Assembly: GCA_003214855.1 (NCBI GenBank)
Contig: QCLC01000010.1
Location: 1-46,515 of the forward strand
Reading direction: 5' to 3'
From: Prochlorococcus sp. AG-412-I05
Lineage (GTDB): Bacteria > Cyanobacteriota > Cyanobacteriia > PCC-6307 > Cyanobiaceae
Length of the DNA: 46,515 nt
The notes below the pieces were generated by a model that saw only the letters and a program-made list of their open reading frames with translations, made no database searches and was not told where the DNA came from. Positions within the stretch are counted from its first letter, which is position 1, and each line of letters starts with the position of its first letter. Both the position numbers and the translations under genes were made by a program. Below are positions 21,651 to 31,200 of the stretch, one piece after another.

Positions 21651-21893
21651 TCACTCTTTATTCATTGCTTTTTCGTGTCCTAGCAGGTAATTACCGGTGC
21701 AATAATATGTCAAAAGCTCAGCTATTATTGGCAGACCCGTTGTAGATATAGGCTCACATGGGAGGCATGTAAAATTTAGTAATTCCAAAAAATGAATTGC
21801 ATCAAGCTCACGCTCGATGAGAATAAGTAAAGCTTCTTTATCACCTTTTTTAATTATAGGGGTCTTTCCTATTAATCTTCCGCATGACAGTGA
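21651..21893 (-). pseudogene. Possible broken small ORF
   Basis: Minus-strand open frame of about 80 codons with protein-like composition (KKGDKEALLILIERELDAIH, then FLELLNFTCLPCEP) but no start codon. A second frame upstream (IPADIYENVLKMICLFTVMR) could be its N-terminus after one frameshift. No family recognised. Confidence 0.3.
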
Positions 21894-21979
21894 ATAAACA
21901 TATCATTTTGAGAACATTTTCATATATATCCGCAGGAATTGAGATGAATGTTATCAATTAAGATCTAAGCCGATGATCG

Positions 21980-22276
21980 TCATTGTTTGACACAGCGATT
22001 ATTCCATGTCCCTTTAACAAGCTCATATGGTCCGCACATTTTGCATTGCTTTTGTTGATTCTCAGGTGACATATTTTTGAAAGCTTTAATTGAAGGTGCA
22101 GGCCTACACTTTGATGGTCCATCTTCGCAAGGTGTACTTCTTGAGGTTAAGCAGCATGGTTCTGGTCCAGCTTCGCAATATGTTTTACTGGGATATGGCC
22201 CAGCTTTTGAAGGTGTACTGAGCCCATTCAAAAACAATGCCGTAGGGGCTAATGCCAGTAACCATAGTTTTTTCAT
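21980..22276 (-). CDS. Small secreted Cys-rich protein
   Basis: 98 residues from the ATG at 22276. The frame is open further upstream, but only this start gives a clean signal peptide (MKKLWLLALAPTALFLNG, cut near SKA). The mature part is Pro/Cys-rich with ten Cys (CEAGPEPCC, CEDGPSKC, CKMCGPYE, NRCVKQ), so extensive disulfide bonding is likely. Function not recognised. It belongs with the other small exported Cys-rich ORFs of this variable region. Confidence 0.6.
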   Translation of the reverse strand: MKKLWLLALAPTALFLNGLSTPSKAGPYPSKTYCEAGPEPCCLTSRSTPCEDGPSKCRPAPSIKAFKNMSPENQQKQCKMCGPYELVKGTWNNRCVKQ

Positions 22277-22623
22277 CGATAGCTCATGAAAAGATTTGTA
22301 TTTTAATAATACATATAAGGAAGCACCTTTGGTTAATTGATGTATTGTGATACATAGAGGTACAGGTGGCTGTCTCTGAATTGAAGCTGTCTCCTTCGCA
22401 TCCAATTAGGCGTTATATCAAGCATCAAGAAGGTAAATAATTGATTCTAGTTTTTCAAAAACCCAGTCTTTTGCGAAGCTATCTATTTTGTAGGCAGGTC
22501 AATATCATATTCATATACAAATCCGAGTGAATCTAACGTCTGCAAAACGATAATGAAACCATCCTACCAGCCATCAAATATCTTTGCTGTAAGTATTAAA
22601 GACTTGTGGCCGTGGCCTTCTTA
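22277..22623. other. Intergenic, nothing recognised
   Basis: AT-rich sequence upstream of the small secreted gene, ending where the speE-like fragment begins. No RNA gene or repeat seen. Confidence 0.35.
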
Positions 22624-22803
22624 ATGTTCTGCAGTCATCAAGCAGCCATCTAGCAAAAGCCCTTTCCCATAGCGGTTGCTTTCGACCACTTTGACTGGCT
22701 GTTAAGGACTTTTCATCAACGAGCAGATTGCCGTTCAGGCCATAACGAACACGCTGGTGATGTCAACTGATTCCCAGTTGTCTGCAGTTGAAGGGCTGTG
22801 CAT
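22624..22803 (-). pseudogene. Fragment of speE (5' part), second copy
   Basis: About 180 bases align, in the same orientation, with the first 60 codons of the intact speE (13714-13893). Shared stretches include the segments encoding the AEQQERH, LLLDGCW and YGLQGR regions. Identity is roughly 80% by eye, with small indels that break the frame. The real start codon has become GTGCAT context, and the 3' part of the gene is missing. Confidence 0.8.
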
Positions 22804-22849
22804 ACGAAGCAGGCTACAAACTTCCTTTCAACTACGACGCCCATAGGGC

Positions 22850-22984
22850 GATGCCAAAATGGGCTTATGGGGCAATACTTTCTAAACGAATTTCTTGTTC
22901 ATTCCTACTACTGAATAACAGAAGCGCTTTTCAAGTGGCTCTTTGGTTGTTAAGCAGGGACCATAGGAATAGATCTCATTTATA
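22850..22984 (+). pseudogene. Fragment of arfB 5' end, copy B
   Basis: Directly beyond the speE fragment, the plus strand resembles the speE-arfB spacer (compare 13948-13990). It then reads FLFIPTTE-stop-QKRFSSGS, matching QLVIPTEELRWRFSKASG of intact ArfB. It stops resembling arfB after about 30 codons. Together with 22624-22803 it is a second decayed copy of the divergent speE/arfB junction. Confidence 0.6.
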
Positions 22985-23083
22985 GAGCTTAGTCTTTTTT
23001 TAATGTTACGACAAAATGATTTTTTCTACTTAGATATATGCTTTGTATTCACAATTAATCAAGACGTGTTAGCTGACTGCTGA

Positions 23084-23515
23084 TTAGGTTTCAAGTGAAG
23101 GCTTGGATTGTCGCGTACGTTTTAATTCACCGCGCAGTTTTTTGGCTAGAAGGCGTCGTTTCTGTGCCCCTCGACTGGGCTTGGTTTGTTTACGTGTCTT
23201 GGGAACTGCTTTTAGGCCCATTCGTAATAATTCCGCTAGTCGTGAAAGGGCTAATTGACGATTTTGATATTGGGAACGTTCGTCTGCTGCAACCACACGT
23301 ACACAACCAGCTACCAAGTGATGTTTCAGTTGATTCAATAAGTGTTGCTTTCGAAAAGGACCAAGCGCAGACGAAGCTTTGAGATCAAAGAGTAGTTCAA
23401 CTCGACTGTTTGTCTTATTGACGCTTTGGCCACCAGGGCCTGAAGCTTTGGAAAATCGCCATCTCAACTCCTCTGTTGGGATGACTAATTGCGAATTAAC
23501 TCTTAGATCATCCAT
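23084..23515 (-). CDS. arfB: ArfB-type peptidyl-tRNA hydrolase / ribosome rescue factor
   Basis: 143 residues. It holds the catalytic GGQ in ASGPGGQSVNKTNS near residues 25-38, and its C-terminal tail is rich in Lys/Arg (QTKPSRGAQKRRLLAKK), as in ArfB/YaeJ. In that family the tail enters the empty mRNA channel of a stalled ribosome while GGQ hydrolyses peptidyl-tRNA. There is no codon-recognition domain, so it is not a normal release factor. It is intact, on the minus strand, beside a decayed arfB fragment (22850-22984). A second decayed copy lies at 13964-14289. Confidence 0.9.
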   Translation of the reverse strand: MDDLRVNSQLVIPTEELRWRFSKASGPGGQSVNKTNSRVELLFDLKASSALGPFRKQHLLNQLKHHLVAGCVRVVAADERSQYQNRQLALSRLAELLRMGLKAVPKTRKQTKPSRGAQKRRLLAKKLRGELKRTRQSKPSLET

Positions 23516-23863
23516 TGACTTTAGTCGCAGATTTTGGAAGTATTTTTCAGAGTGTGACTCTATTTAAGTAGGCTCAGTGGCATGGCGCATTCTAATGATT
23601 AGAATACAATTGTTGCAGGTCAAGATTTGACTAGGGCAGATGTAACTGGCTATGGTATTGGCGCTAATCCTTCTTTTTTGAAGGTTGAGATTGTTCATAC
23701 TTCTGGTTATGGAAACTTCGTAAGACAAACTTAGAATCTTCTCCTAAGCTAATGACCTGGTTTTGAGGTCGAATCGCTTTTTGGATTCTTTCAAAGATCA
23801 ATGCTGCCAATGATCAATGCAAGGAATAATTGGCATCAAATGGCTAAATTAATAAGCAGGTGA
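23516..23863. other. Intergenic, nothing firmly recognised
   Basis: A plus-strand frame near 23617-23733 (QDLTRADVTGYGIGANPSFL) has protein-like composition but no clear start, and could be a short remnant. Otherwise no RNA, repeat or gene is seen. Confidence 0.3.
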
Positions 23864-23995
23864 TCATTCTTCTTTTTTTCGATTGTCACGGTTCCTGAAT
23901 GCTCTCTCACCTGTCCATAATGCGATTGCAACTAATACGGCTGTAATCGTTAGGGGAAAATCGGTAATTGATACAGCGAATATTGGGTGAATCAT
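23864..23995 (-). CDS. Tiny predicted membrane protein
   Basis: 43 residues: MIHPIFAVSITDFPLTITAV then LVAIALWTGERAFRNR and a charged tail. One transmembrane helix with a positive, cytoplasmic-type C-terminus resembles the many small photosystem- or membrane-associated proteins of cyanobacteria. I do not recognise a specific subunit. ATG start, single clean frame. It is on the same strand as arfB and mazG. Real versus chance is uncertain at this length. Confidence 0.45.
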   Translation of the reverse strand: MIHPIFAVSITDFPLTITAVLVAIALWTGERAFRNRDNRKKEE

Positions 23996-24082
23996 GGCTG
24001 GTATTGCTTGAAGAGGATGGCTTGAGTGTTGAGCTACATCATTGAGACTATTGAAATTGTTTGTTGAAGGCTTTCATATGTG

Positions 24083-24928
24083 TTAATTCGATATCTGTTT
24101 AGCTTTTGCCTCTTCGCGAATGGCTGCTTTGGCTTCTTGCCAGAGTTGTTCCAGTTCAGCGAGTGATTGGCCGCTTAGCTGGCCAGCTAGTGCTGCTTCA
24201 AGGCGAGAAAAGCGATCAAGAAAGCGTTGGTTTGTACCCGCAAGGCCTTCTTCTGGGTTTAGGCCACACCAGCGCGCAACATTCACCAGCGTGAACAGCA
24301 CATCACCAAGTTCTGTTTGTGCATGGGCTTGGTCTTCATGCTCTACCGCCTCTTTGAGTTCTTCTAGCTCTTCTTGCACTTTTCCCCACACTCCATCGAT
24401 GGTGTTCCATTCGAAGCCAACGTTTGCGACCTTTTTTGAGATGGCCATCGCTCCAGCCAGAGCTGGCTGGCCTCTGATTTTGCTGCGTAGACGATCGCTT
24501 AGCGGACTGTTCGAGGCTGCGTTGGGCTGCTCGCTCGCTTTGATTGATTCCCAGTTTTGGCGAACTGCTTCGCTGTCGTTTGCGACTGCATCTGCGAACA
24601 CATGTGGGTGCCTGCGAATGAGCTTTGCGCTGATGCCTCGGGCGATGTCTTCGATATTGAAGCGCCCTTCTTCGCTAGCGATCTGAGCATGAAGTACAAC
24701 CTGCAGCAGCAGATCTCCTAGTTCTTCGCTGAGGTGGTTGTCATCGCCGTGGCGGATGGCATCAGCAACCTCATGAGCTTCTTCCAACACGCATGGAATT
24801 AATGAGGCATGGGTCTGTTCGAGATCCCAGGGGCACCCTCCCTTTGGATCCCTGAGCTGGGCCACGATATTGACCAGCTCCGCAATGGCTTCTTTTGTAG
24901 GCAGATGTTGTTCGGCGTCCATGGCCAT
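24083..24928 (-). CDS. mazG: MazG nucleoside triphosphate pyrophosphohydrolase
   Basis: 281 residues from the ATG at 24928 (MAMDAEQHLPTKEA); an in-frame ATG at 24997 would overlap the next gene. Two MazG repeats are present. The first is LRDPKGGCPWDLEQTH with VLEEAHEVADAI and EELGDLLLQVV; the second is KVANVGFEW with EELEELKEAV and ELGDVLFTLVNVAR. The EExxE...ExxD helices bind Mg and the triphosphate. The enzyme hydrolyses (d)NTPs to monophosphates and pyrophosphate, as house-cleaning or in stringent-response control. It is co-oriented with the membrane gene at 24951. Confidence 0.93.
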   Translation of the reverse strand: MAMDAEQHLPTKEAIAELVNIVAQLRDPKGGCPWDLEQTHASLIPCVLEEAHEVADAIRHGDDNHLSEELGDLLLQVVLHAQIASEEGRFNIEDIARGISAKLIRRHPHVFADAVANDSEAVRQNWESIKASEQPNAASNSPLSDRLRSKIRGQPALAGAMAISKKVANVGFEWNTIDGVWGKVQEELEELKEAVEHEDQAHAQTELGDVLFTLVNVARWCGLNPEEGLAGTNQRFLDRFSRLEAALAGQLSGQSLAELEQLWQEAKAAIREEAKAKQISN

Positions 24929-24950
24929 GCGTTTGTCTTGGCCTACCTTC

Positions 24951-25442
24951 TCATCGATGACGCCAGCGATGCCATTCGGCGGGGAGGGGATCGCCATCGA
25001 GAATCAGGTGTAGCCAAACGCTGGCTTCTAGCCCGAGCAGCAGTGAAAGGATTGGTTGAGGATTGAGCCGCAGCTGCTCATTCAATGCTTTGGCAAGGCT
25101 GAGCGGTGCAGGACAACCCAGTGGCTGCAAGAGCATCAGTAGTAGGCCAGCCCAACCCATCAGGTAGGTCAGTCTTAGAGCGGTACCGATCAGTGGGCCG
25201 TGGGAGAACAGGGAGCGATGGGGAATCAGCTTGCGGTAGGGCCACCAAAGACCTTGCAAGAGCCCCCAGCGCTTCAATGGTTTTGAGTTCGTGTCGAGGT
25301 CTGGAGAAAGCCACAGCCCGCCGACCACAAAGGCCAGCCCACCTAGCAGCCCACTGGGCAAGCCCATCACAAGGCTCAGGGCGAACCCAAATGGAAGGCT
25401 CCAGAAGCAGGTGGCTTTGTCGTGGTCTTCGCCTGAGGCCAT
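24951..25442 (-). CDS. DUF2227-like metal-binding membrane protein
   Basis: 163 residues. Several hydrophobic segments alternate with His/Asp motifs: SGEDHDKAT near the N-terminus, LSPDLDTNSKPLKRWG, HRSLFSHGPLIGT, and LHLILDGD at the end. This arrangement matches the DUF2227 / membrane-bound metal-dependent hydrolase (YdjM-like) group. Substrate unknown. It precedes mazG with a short gap and ends 56 bases from the tRNA-Val gene, which runs the other way. Confidence 0.75.
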   Translation of the reverse strand: MASGEDHDKATCFWSLPFGFALSLVMGLPSGLLGGLAFVVGGLWLSPDLDTNSKPLKRWGLLQGLWWPYRKLIPHRSLFSHGPLIGTALRLTYLMGWAGLLLMLLQPLGCPAPLSLAKALNEQLRLNPQPILSLLLGLEASVWLHLILDGDPLPAEWHRWRHR

Positions 25443-25498
25443 GGCTCTTCTATGGTGATCAAGTCCACGTTGATCTCTTGGGGCAGAATTGTCTCTAG

Positions 25499-25571
<73 letters not shown>

Positions 25572-25582
25572 CTGAGCTCACC

Positions 25583-25614
25583 ACTCAAAAAGCCTGTCAG
25601 GCACTTGAGTTTTT
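25583..25614 (+). terminator. Rho-independent terminator after tRNA-Val
   Basis: Nested stem: ACTCAA (25583) pairs with TTGAGT (25605-25610), and inside it GCCT pairs with AGGC. A run of T follows at 25610-25614. It would end the tRNA transcript. Confidence 0.65.
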
Positions 25615-25677
25615 GGATTTATGGCACAAGCGTCTCCTAACGCTTGAATTCGCTTGAAGAGTCACTTTGTTTGACCT

Positions 25678-27213
25678 GTGCGCACGTTTGTGAGCACACT
25701 GCTGGCTTGCCAAATCATTGGCGATCTACCCAGCAATAGCCTGGCCGCGGCATCTGCTCACTATCTGAAGAGGGAGATCGACAAGACCGAGCAGACCAGT
25801 GACTGGGGAAATTCCCTTACAGCTAGCCAGCTCCGCTACGCCGCTCTGGATGTGGTTGTTGTTCTGACGCTGGGCCGTGAGCTGTCCAAAGAACTCCTCG
25901 CCACCAAGCAGGTGGAAGTACACCTGCTCGATGATCAGCGCCTGCGCCGATGGCCAAGTGCGTGGCCTGTCCGTAGACGTACCGGCAGCAATTGCCGCAC
26001 AGACGAGCGCCACTGCGGAGCGCAAGGACCTAATTGCTGAGCTCCACCAAACCCTTGCCTGGAGAACTACCGCAACCTGTTGAAGCTGAAGGGTGCCCTC
26101 GTACAGCACCTGGGTGAGGAGATCGAGGACACCAAGGACCGAACGCTGCAGAAGTTCCGTCCGGATCCGATGATCGAACAGCTGCTGAAGCTGAAAGAGC
26201 TCGGCCAGGAGTTGAAAGAGGTGAAGTGGCTGATTGAGGAGGCCAAGTTCACCGATGGCCGCGTCCGCCCCTGTTACCGAATCATTGGCGCTAGCACCGG
26301 CCGGATGAGCACCAGTGCTCTGATCCGTGAGAAGCGCAGCAACGTGCCTTCCGACATCGAGCGGTTCAAGACCGGACAGCGGAAAGGGGAACCCAAGCCC
26401 GTGAAGCTCGGACAGTGTGGTTTCAACTTCCAAGGCATCACCGGCGATCGCAAGAAAGCCCTTGGCACCGGCAACCCGGACACCGTGCTGATGGACCTCG
26501 ACTGGTCGTCGATTGAGGTGTGCCTGCAGGCCAGCCCCAAACTCTACGACGATTCCGGCTACCGCAAGATCCTGCTCGATGGCATTGACCCTCACGCCTA
26601 CATCGCCAGTCAGGCCTGCGGACGGGAGATCACCAAAGCCGACCCGGAGCGAGCCTTCATCGGCAAGCCCGCCAATTTTTCTCTGGTCTATGGATGTGGT
26701 GTGGCCGGCCTGCGCACACTGCTCTCCCGGGCCCGGGGCACGCAGGTCACTCAGACCGAAGCCCGCAAGGTTTATGACGCCTGGCACCGATTCCACCCGC
26801 AGATCAGCCGGCAGATGTGGAAGTTTGACGGGGACAACGTCCTTGAAGTTCGCAGTCTTGCTGGCCGTTGCATGACTTGCCGCGACCGCACACCCGGTGC
26901 CGATGGCATCCGTCCCATGCGCCCGCTCTCCAGGACCAATGGCATCAACTTCCCGATTCAGGGCTCTGGACGTGATCTACTCGCTGCTGCACTTGGTGAT
27001 CTTTGGCCTGCGCTGGATCAATTCCCCGGCGTTCACATTGTTGGCCTAATCCACGATGACATCCTTCTCGAAGTGCCACGCGATTTAGTGGAGGAGGTGA
27101 AGGCCGTCGCGTTGACCTTTATGACCTCCCAAAGACTCCAAGAGCACTACTTAGGGGACATTCCCTTAGAAGCAGATTGCAATATTGCTGATACATGCGG
27201 AGAAGCTCACTGA
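25678..27213 (+). pseudogene. Phage-type family A DNA polymerase, truncated and frameshifted
   Basis: The first part reads as the end of a 3'-5' exonuclease domain (DKTEQTSDWGNSLTASQLRY, then AALDV = ExoIII). ExoI and ExoII are missing, so the 5' end is lost close to the island border. The frame then shifts to +2 (PAAIAAQTSATAERKDLIAE) and back near 26062 (ENYRNLLKLKG). From 26080 a 377-residue intact frame carries the polymerase core: motif A VLMDLDWSSIEV, motif B GKPANFSLVYGCG and motif C GLIHDDILLEVP. Polymerases of this shape occur in cyanophages and in tRNA-integrated satellite elements. The core might still be expressed, but the gene as a whole is broken unless the shifts are sequencing errors. 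Confidence 0.85.
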
Positions 27214-27299
27214 TTTAAAGATAAGCATTACCTCCTTTCTGTTTTGAGCGCAAGCTCGTTCGATGCCAAGCCGCAAATTACAAAAAAAACCTAGTTAGA

Positions 27300-27635
27300 A
27301 TGATGTACAAGATGGCCAAATCCACCAATCTCGAAGTCGATAGACGTATTCACGAATGCGTGAAGTTATTGTCTAGCGCCAAGGCAAATAGTTACATTAG
27401 GCGATACGCGGCAGAAGAGTGGTGGGCCTCTGAGCGACAGGCAGATCGCTACCTGGCTCGTGCAAGAGACATAATCCGCGCCGACTACTCCCTAGAGCGC
27501 AGCGAGTTTATGGCAAGCCGTATTGCCCTACTCGACAAAATCACTGAGGCATCAATTAAGGCTGGTCAGCACAGCAATGCAATTGGAGCATTAAGGCTGC
27601 AAGCAGAGCTCACACGATTGCTTGATGGGAAATGA
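27300..27635 (+). CDS. Small terminase (TerS)-like protein
   Basis: 111 residues, ATG start; a second ATG three codons on (MAKSTNLEV) is equally good. The N-terminal half (RIHECVKLLSSAKANSYIRR then YAAEEWWASERQADRYLARA) looks like the helix-turn-helix DNA-binding domain of phage small terminases. The C-terminal half is helical (SIKAGQHSNAIGALRLQAEL). Small terminases choose the DNA to be packaged. A lone terS without other virion genes is a hallmark of phage satellites. It lies 87 bases after the polymerase remnant on the same strand. Family assignment is by pattern only. Confidence 0.6.
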   Translation: MMYKMAKSTNLEVDRRIHECVKLLSSAKANSYIRRYAAEEWWASERQADRYLARARDIIRADYSLERSEFMASRIALLDKITEASIKAGQHSNAIGALRLQAELTRLLDGK

Positions 27636-27656
27636 CACAATCAATGACTGAGAGTT

Positions 27657-27812
27657 TCATTGACAGGCCTTCTCATCGTTCATCGAATCGAAAGACTCTG
27701 ACAACACTCCTTCCCTCACTCGACTAAGTACATCACGAGCAATTGCCACGCTGATGGGACCACTTCTATAGCCACTCTGATCAGCAGTAAGTGCAGTTCT
27801 TCTGCGTGACAT
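27657..27812 (-). CDS. Possible small ORF, unknown
   Basis: 51 residues (MSRRRTALTADQSGYRSGPI, then SVAIARDVLSRVREGV). The composition is protein-like, and the ORF is convergent with the terminase-like gene. No family recognised; it may be chance. Confidence 0.3.
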   Translation of the reverse strand: MSRRRTALTADQSGYRSGPISVAIARDVLSRVREGVLSESFDSMNDEKACQ

Positions 27813-27890
27813 CTGCTGGGTGCTGCTGCTTTTAAGGGTAGGCAGACGTTCTTTCTCTCCCCTCTGGCAGCACCTTGAAAACATGAAGAA

Positions 27891-27911
27891 GGGCATCCGC
27901 GTTGGATGCCC
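27891..27911. repeat. Perfect 8-bp inverted repeat (hairpin)
   Basis: GGGCATCC, five-base loop, GGATGCCC. There is no T run on either side, so it is not a standard terminator. A structure-forming site or bidirectional processing signal is possible. Confidence 0.5.
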
Positions 27912-28017
27912 TGAAGTCCAGGACAGGATTTCAGGGTCTCTACGTCCTCGGACTAATGATTTAATTCTAGGCACGAAGGAACAGGGCCTCAGCAGGTAGA
28001 TTTACTCTCCTTTTTAT

Positions 28018-28233
28018 ATGCCACAATACAAATCAGCCTTATCACTGGCTGCGAGTTCTCTACTCAGGCATCTAGATAGCACCGTCAGTGATCGCAATGC
28101 ATTTCAACAAAAATCATCTATCGATGTTATAAAAAACAATCCCGCTTTCCCCGGCTTAATTGAATCGACCCACTCAATCACTCATTTACATTTCAAAGAC
28201 AGCAATACATTAAATCTTGCGGCAAGTCTGTAA
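28018..28233 (+). other. 71-codon open frame overlapping the left 120-bp repeat
   Basis: ATG at 28018, stop at 28231-28233, reading MPQYKSALSLAASSLLRHLD then STVSDRNAFQQKSSIDVIKN. Its middle is the segment repeated downstream of the giant gene, where the frame stops early (DVVKTIPLSPT). No signal peptide or family recognised. It may be a remnant N-terminus of a gene related to the giant ORF, which starts 36 bases further on. Confidence 0.35.
28055..28176 (+). repeat. Direct repeat, left copy, flanking the giant gene
   Basis: About 120 bases, over 85% identical by eye to 37034-37154 and in the same orientation, from TTCTCTA through CATCTAGATAGCACCGT to AATCGACCCACT. The two copies bracket the 8.6 kb gene 28270-36885. 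Confidence 0.88.
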
Positions 28234-28269
28234 TATTCTGGCATAATAATTTCAATTTAATTCAATTTT

Positions 28270-31200
28270 ATGCCAGCGGCAATAGATGGCTTAGGAACAT
28301 CTACCTATGCGGCAAGCGAGTACCTCTACGTAGCCAATGAAGGCAGTGGAGGTGGTGGAGAAACCATTGTTCAATTTGACGCAAGTGAGTCTTGGGAGTC
28401 AGGCATAGATGGCTCAACAGACTTTGCGGAAACCGTCGGAACGGGATTCAACGGCCCATCAGGCCTTGCAGAGGTAGTAGTAAGTGGTAATACTGCTGAA
28501 ACCAAGTTATTCATAAGTGATGATTATGGCAATATCTATTCTCAATCACAGGCCGAAGCCACCGATGATTTTGAAGTAGTTATCGGTGGACTTAGCAATC
28601 CTAATGCCCTGTTTTATAGCGATAGCGATGATAAGTTGTATATTGCTGATGCAGGCAATAATCAGATAACTAGAATAGATCCTACTGGTGCTACTCCAGT
28701 TCAAGAAATTGTATCAAGCGGCCTTACAGGCCCTCAATCTGTTGTTGTAAATTCGGATGCTACAAAATTCTATAATACAGATTTTAGTAGCCAAGTTTAT
28801 GGAACTAGTTTAACGACATGGGCAGATCTTACTAATTTTCCATCCACCATCTTCGGTTCAGGAGGATATACAGAAGGGGGTCTTGTACTTGGATCAGGGA
28901 TCAACTCGTCTGGTGCTGGTGATTATCTCTATGCTTCAAATTACTCTACGGGTGAAATATACAAGATAGATACTGGCACTGGTGTATCATCAGTATTGGT
29001 TGATTATGACAATTCATCAACGGATAGCAGCTTTCAAGCTCGCGGATTAGCGCTAAATCCAGCCGAGAGTAAATTATTCATAACTGATTACGCAGGTAAT
29101 AATATCATTGAATATGACTTTGCTTCAACTAATTCTTACATCTTCGCAAACTCCAGCAATGGATTAGATGGGCCATTTGGTTTATTATTTAGTACAATCG
29201 ACTATCCTGATTTCGAATTCACTGGTTCGCTGGAATATGGTGGTGCGGATACAAAAATTGTCGAGATTGCAACTGCTACTGACGGCGATTCCGCTACTGG
29301 CGAAATAGCAGGTTATACATTTAAATCTGACGCGGACTACATCACAACGGATGGGGCCCCTCCGGTTGACAGCATGTTAGGCCTAACTGCTAAGGCTGCT
29401 GAGATTGAATATAAAGATGATATTTCTTCTACTGCTGTTACTACCACCGTTACATTTGAAGCAGACAATGGCTGGATGGATGTACTTAATATTGATCCTA
29501 ATAACAAGTCAGAATACTTAGCTGGTACAGACTCAAGTTATGCATCGATGAGTCCATATTACCCAGGTGACTTTGCTACAACAGGCGTTGCTTCGACTCA
29601 TACTGGAACTCATGATGTTAGTGGAGGTGCAGCTGGAGAAATCCAATATATTAATTTCAATGCAGGTGCTGGTGGTAACAGTAATTTATACATTGATTTC
29701 AATATTTCAGGTGTTGGTAATTACGAAGCAGACAGGCCAGCAGCCATAGGTGATGAGCCAGATTTGGGAACAGATATCAATGGTTGGGATATAGATCGTG
29801 GCTTGAATACTACGAACGGATATGATACGTATACAGGTGAAGAATATAATCAATTCCTAGAGATTAAACCAAATAAGTATGGTCATTCAGGCGATGAAAG
29901 TCCAAGTGGTGGCAGCGCAGGCAGTGGTCAACAGCTGATTGTTGAGTTTGAAGGCACTGATGCATCAGGTACTGCATGGAGTAACCACGTAGAGTCTTTT
30001 GGCTTTTATTTAATGGGTAGAGAGGATAAGCGAGATGTTTATCTTGATATCTACGATGCCAATGACACTCTAATATGGAGTCAAAATACAACTGAGGGGC
30101 CTTCTGCAAGCGGTTCTGCACAAGCACAGGCAGCATTTGAATATATTTCATTTGAAAGAACAGATAATAGTACTGAATTAATCAAGAAATTTGCTTTACG
30201 TGAAGTCTATGCTGGCTCAGCAGATAATGGATACGATAGACACGAAATTTTCTCAATTGATAATTTAACCATTGTTGCTCCAGGTACAGGACTAGGTGTT
30301 TACGGCGAAGACTATGGCCATGGCTATGTGAAACAGGAATCGAGTTACACATTTTCGTCAGCGGAAGATTTTAATAGTAAATTCGAAACTGTAGATTATC
30401 GAAATTATGGGGAAGGTTCACAACAAGGTGTGGTTGGCTTTAAGGATGGCAATGGCAATCAGCAAAACCTTTATATAGAAAAAGATACAAACAATGCCTA
30501 TATAGGAACAGGAACAGGTAACCCAATCCTATTAAAGGAAGCTGATGGTTCAGCGGCGAGTCTAAATGAAAATTGGGGTTATGGATCACAGACAATTGCT
30601 GCCATGCAAGCTAAAACTGGTGGCGGTTATGAGATTGCAGTTGAGCATAGATATAAAAATGACCAAGGTTACGATGAAGTTAATTTCGACATTGTTGATG
30701 TAGGTGCAGATGGAAAACTTGATTGGAGTACATCACGGCCAGGCGACATTGCAATGGTTGAGACCCATTTCGATAAAGATTTAGATGGCAATGGTCACAC
30801 AGGTATCAATATAAATGATTCACAAAATCCTATTAGAATCAAAGAGGTTAATCCTGGAAAGAATCAAGCTGGTGATCAAATTGAATATAACCAACAAAAA
30901 ATTGGCACTACATCTAATATTGCTCTTGATAACTGGCAAAACTTATATATCATAAGGCCGGATGAATCAGTTATCCAAATCAAGGATGAATGGGGGGATA
31001 GCGTACGTTTAGATGAGTCCTCTCCAGACAATACATGGAGTAGACAAACTATAGAGGTTGCCTATGGTGACCATGACAATAATAGTAAAACTGCTGATGT
31101 TTATTTATTAGCAACAAAAGAATTTAATTCTTGGTCATGGGGTGGTGTTGAGGAAACGGAAACCAATTGGATCATTTCTCAAATAGATTCAAATGGAATT

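Noticed and set aside
22788-22985. 65-codon plus-strand frame
   Set aside because: It runs through the decayed speE and arfB fragments in the wrong phase, so it is a by-product of those remnants.
27300-27635. Chromosomal regulator instead of small terminase
   Set aside because: The helix-turn-helix half alone could be either, but the helical C-terminal half and the position after a phage-type polymerase inside a tRNA island fit a terminase small subunit better. I kept the call at moderate confidence.
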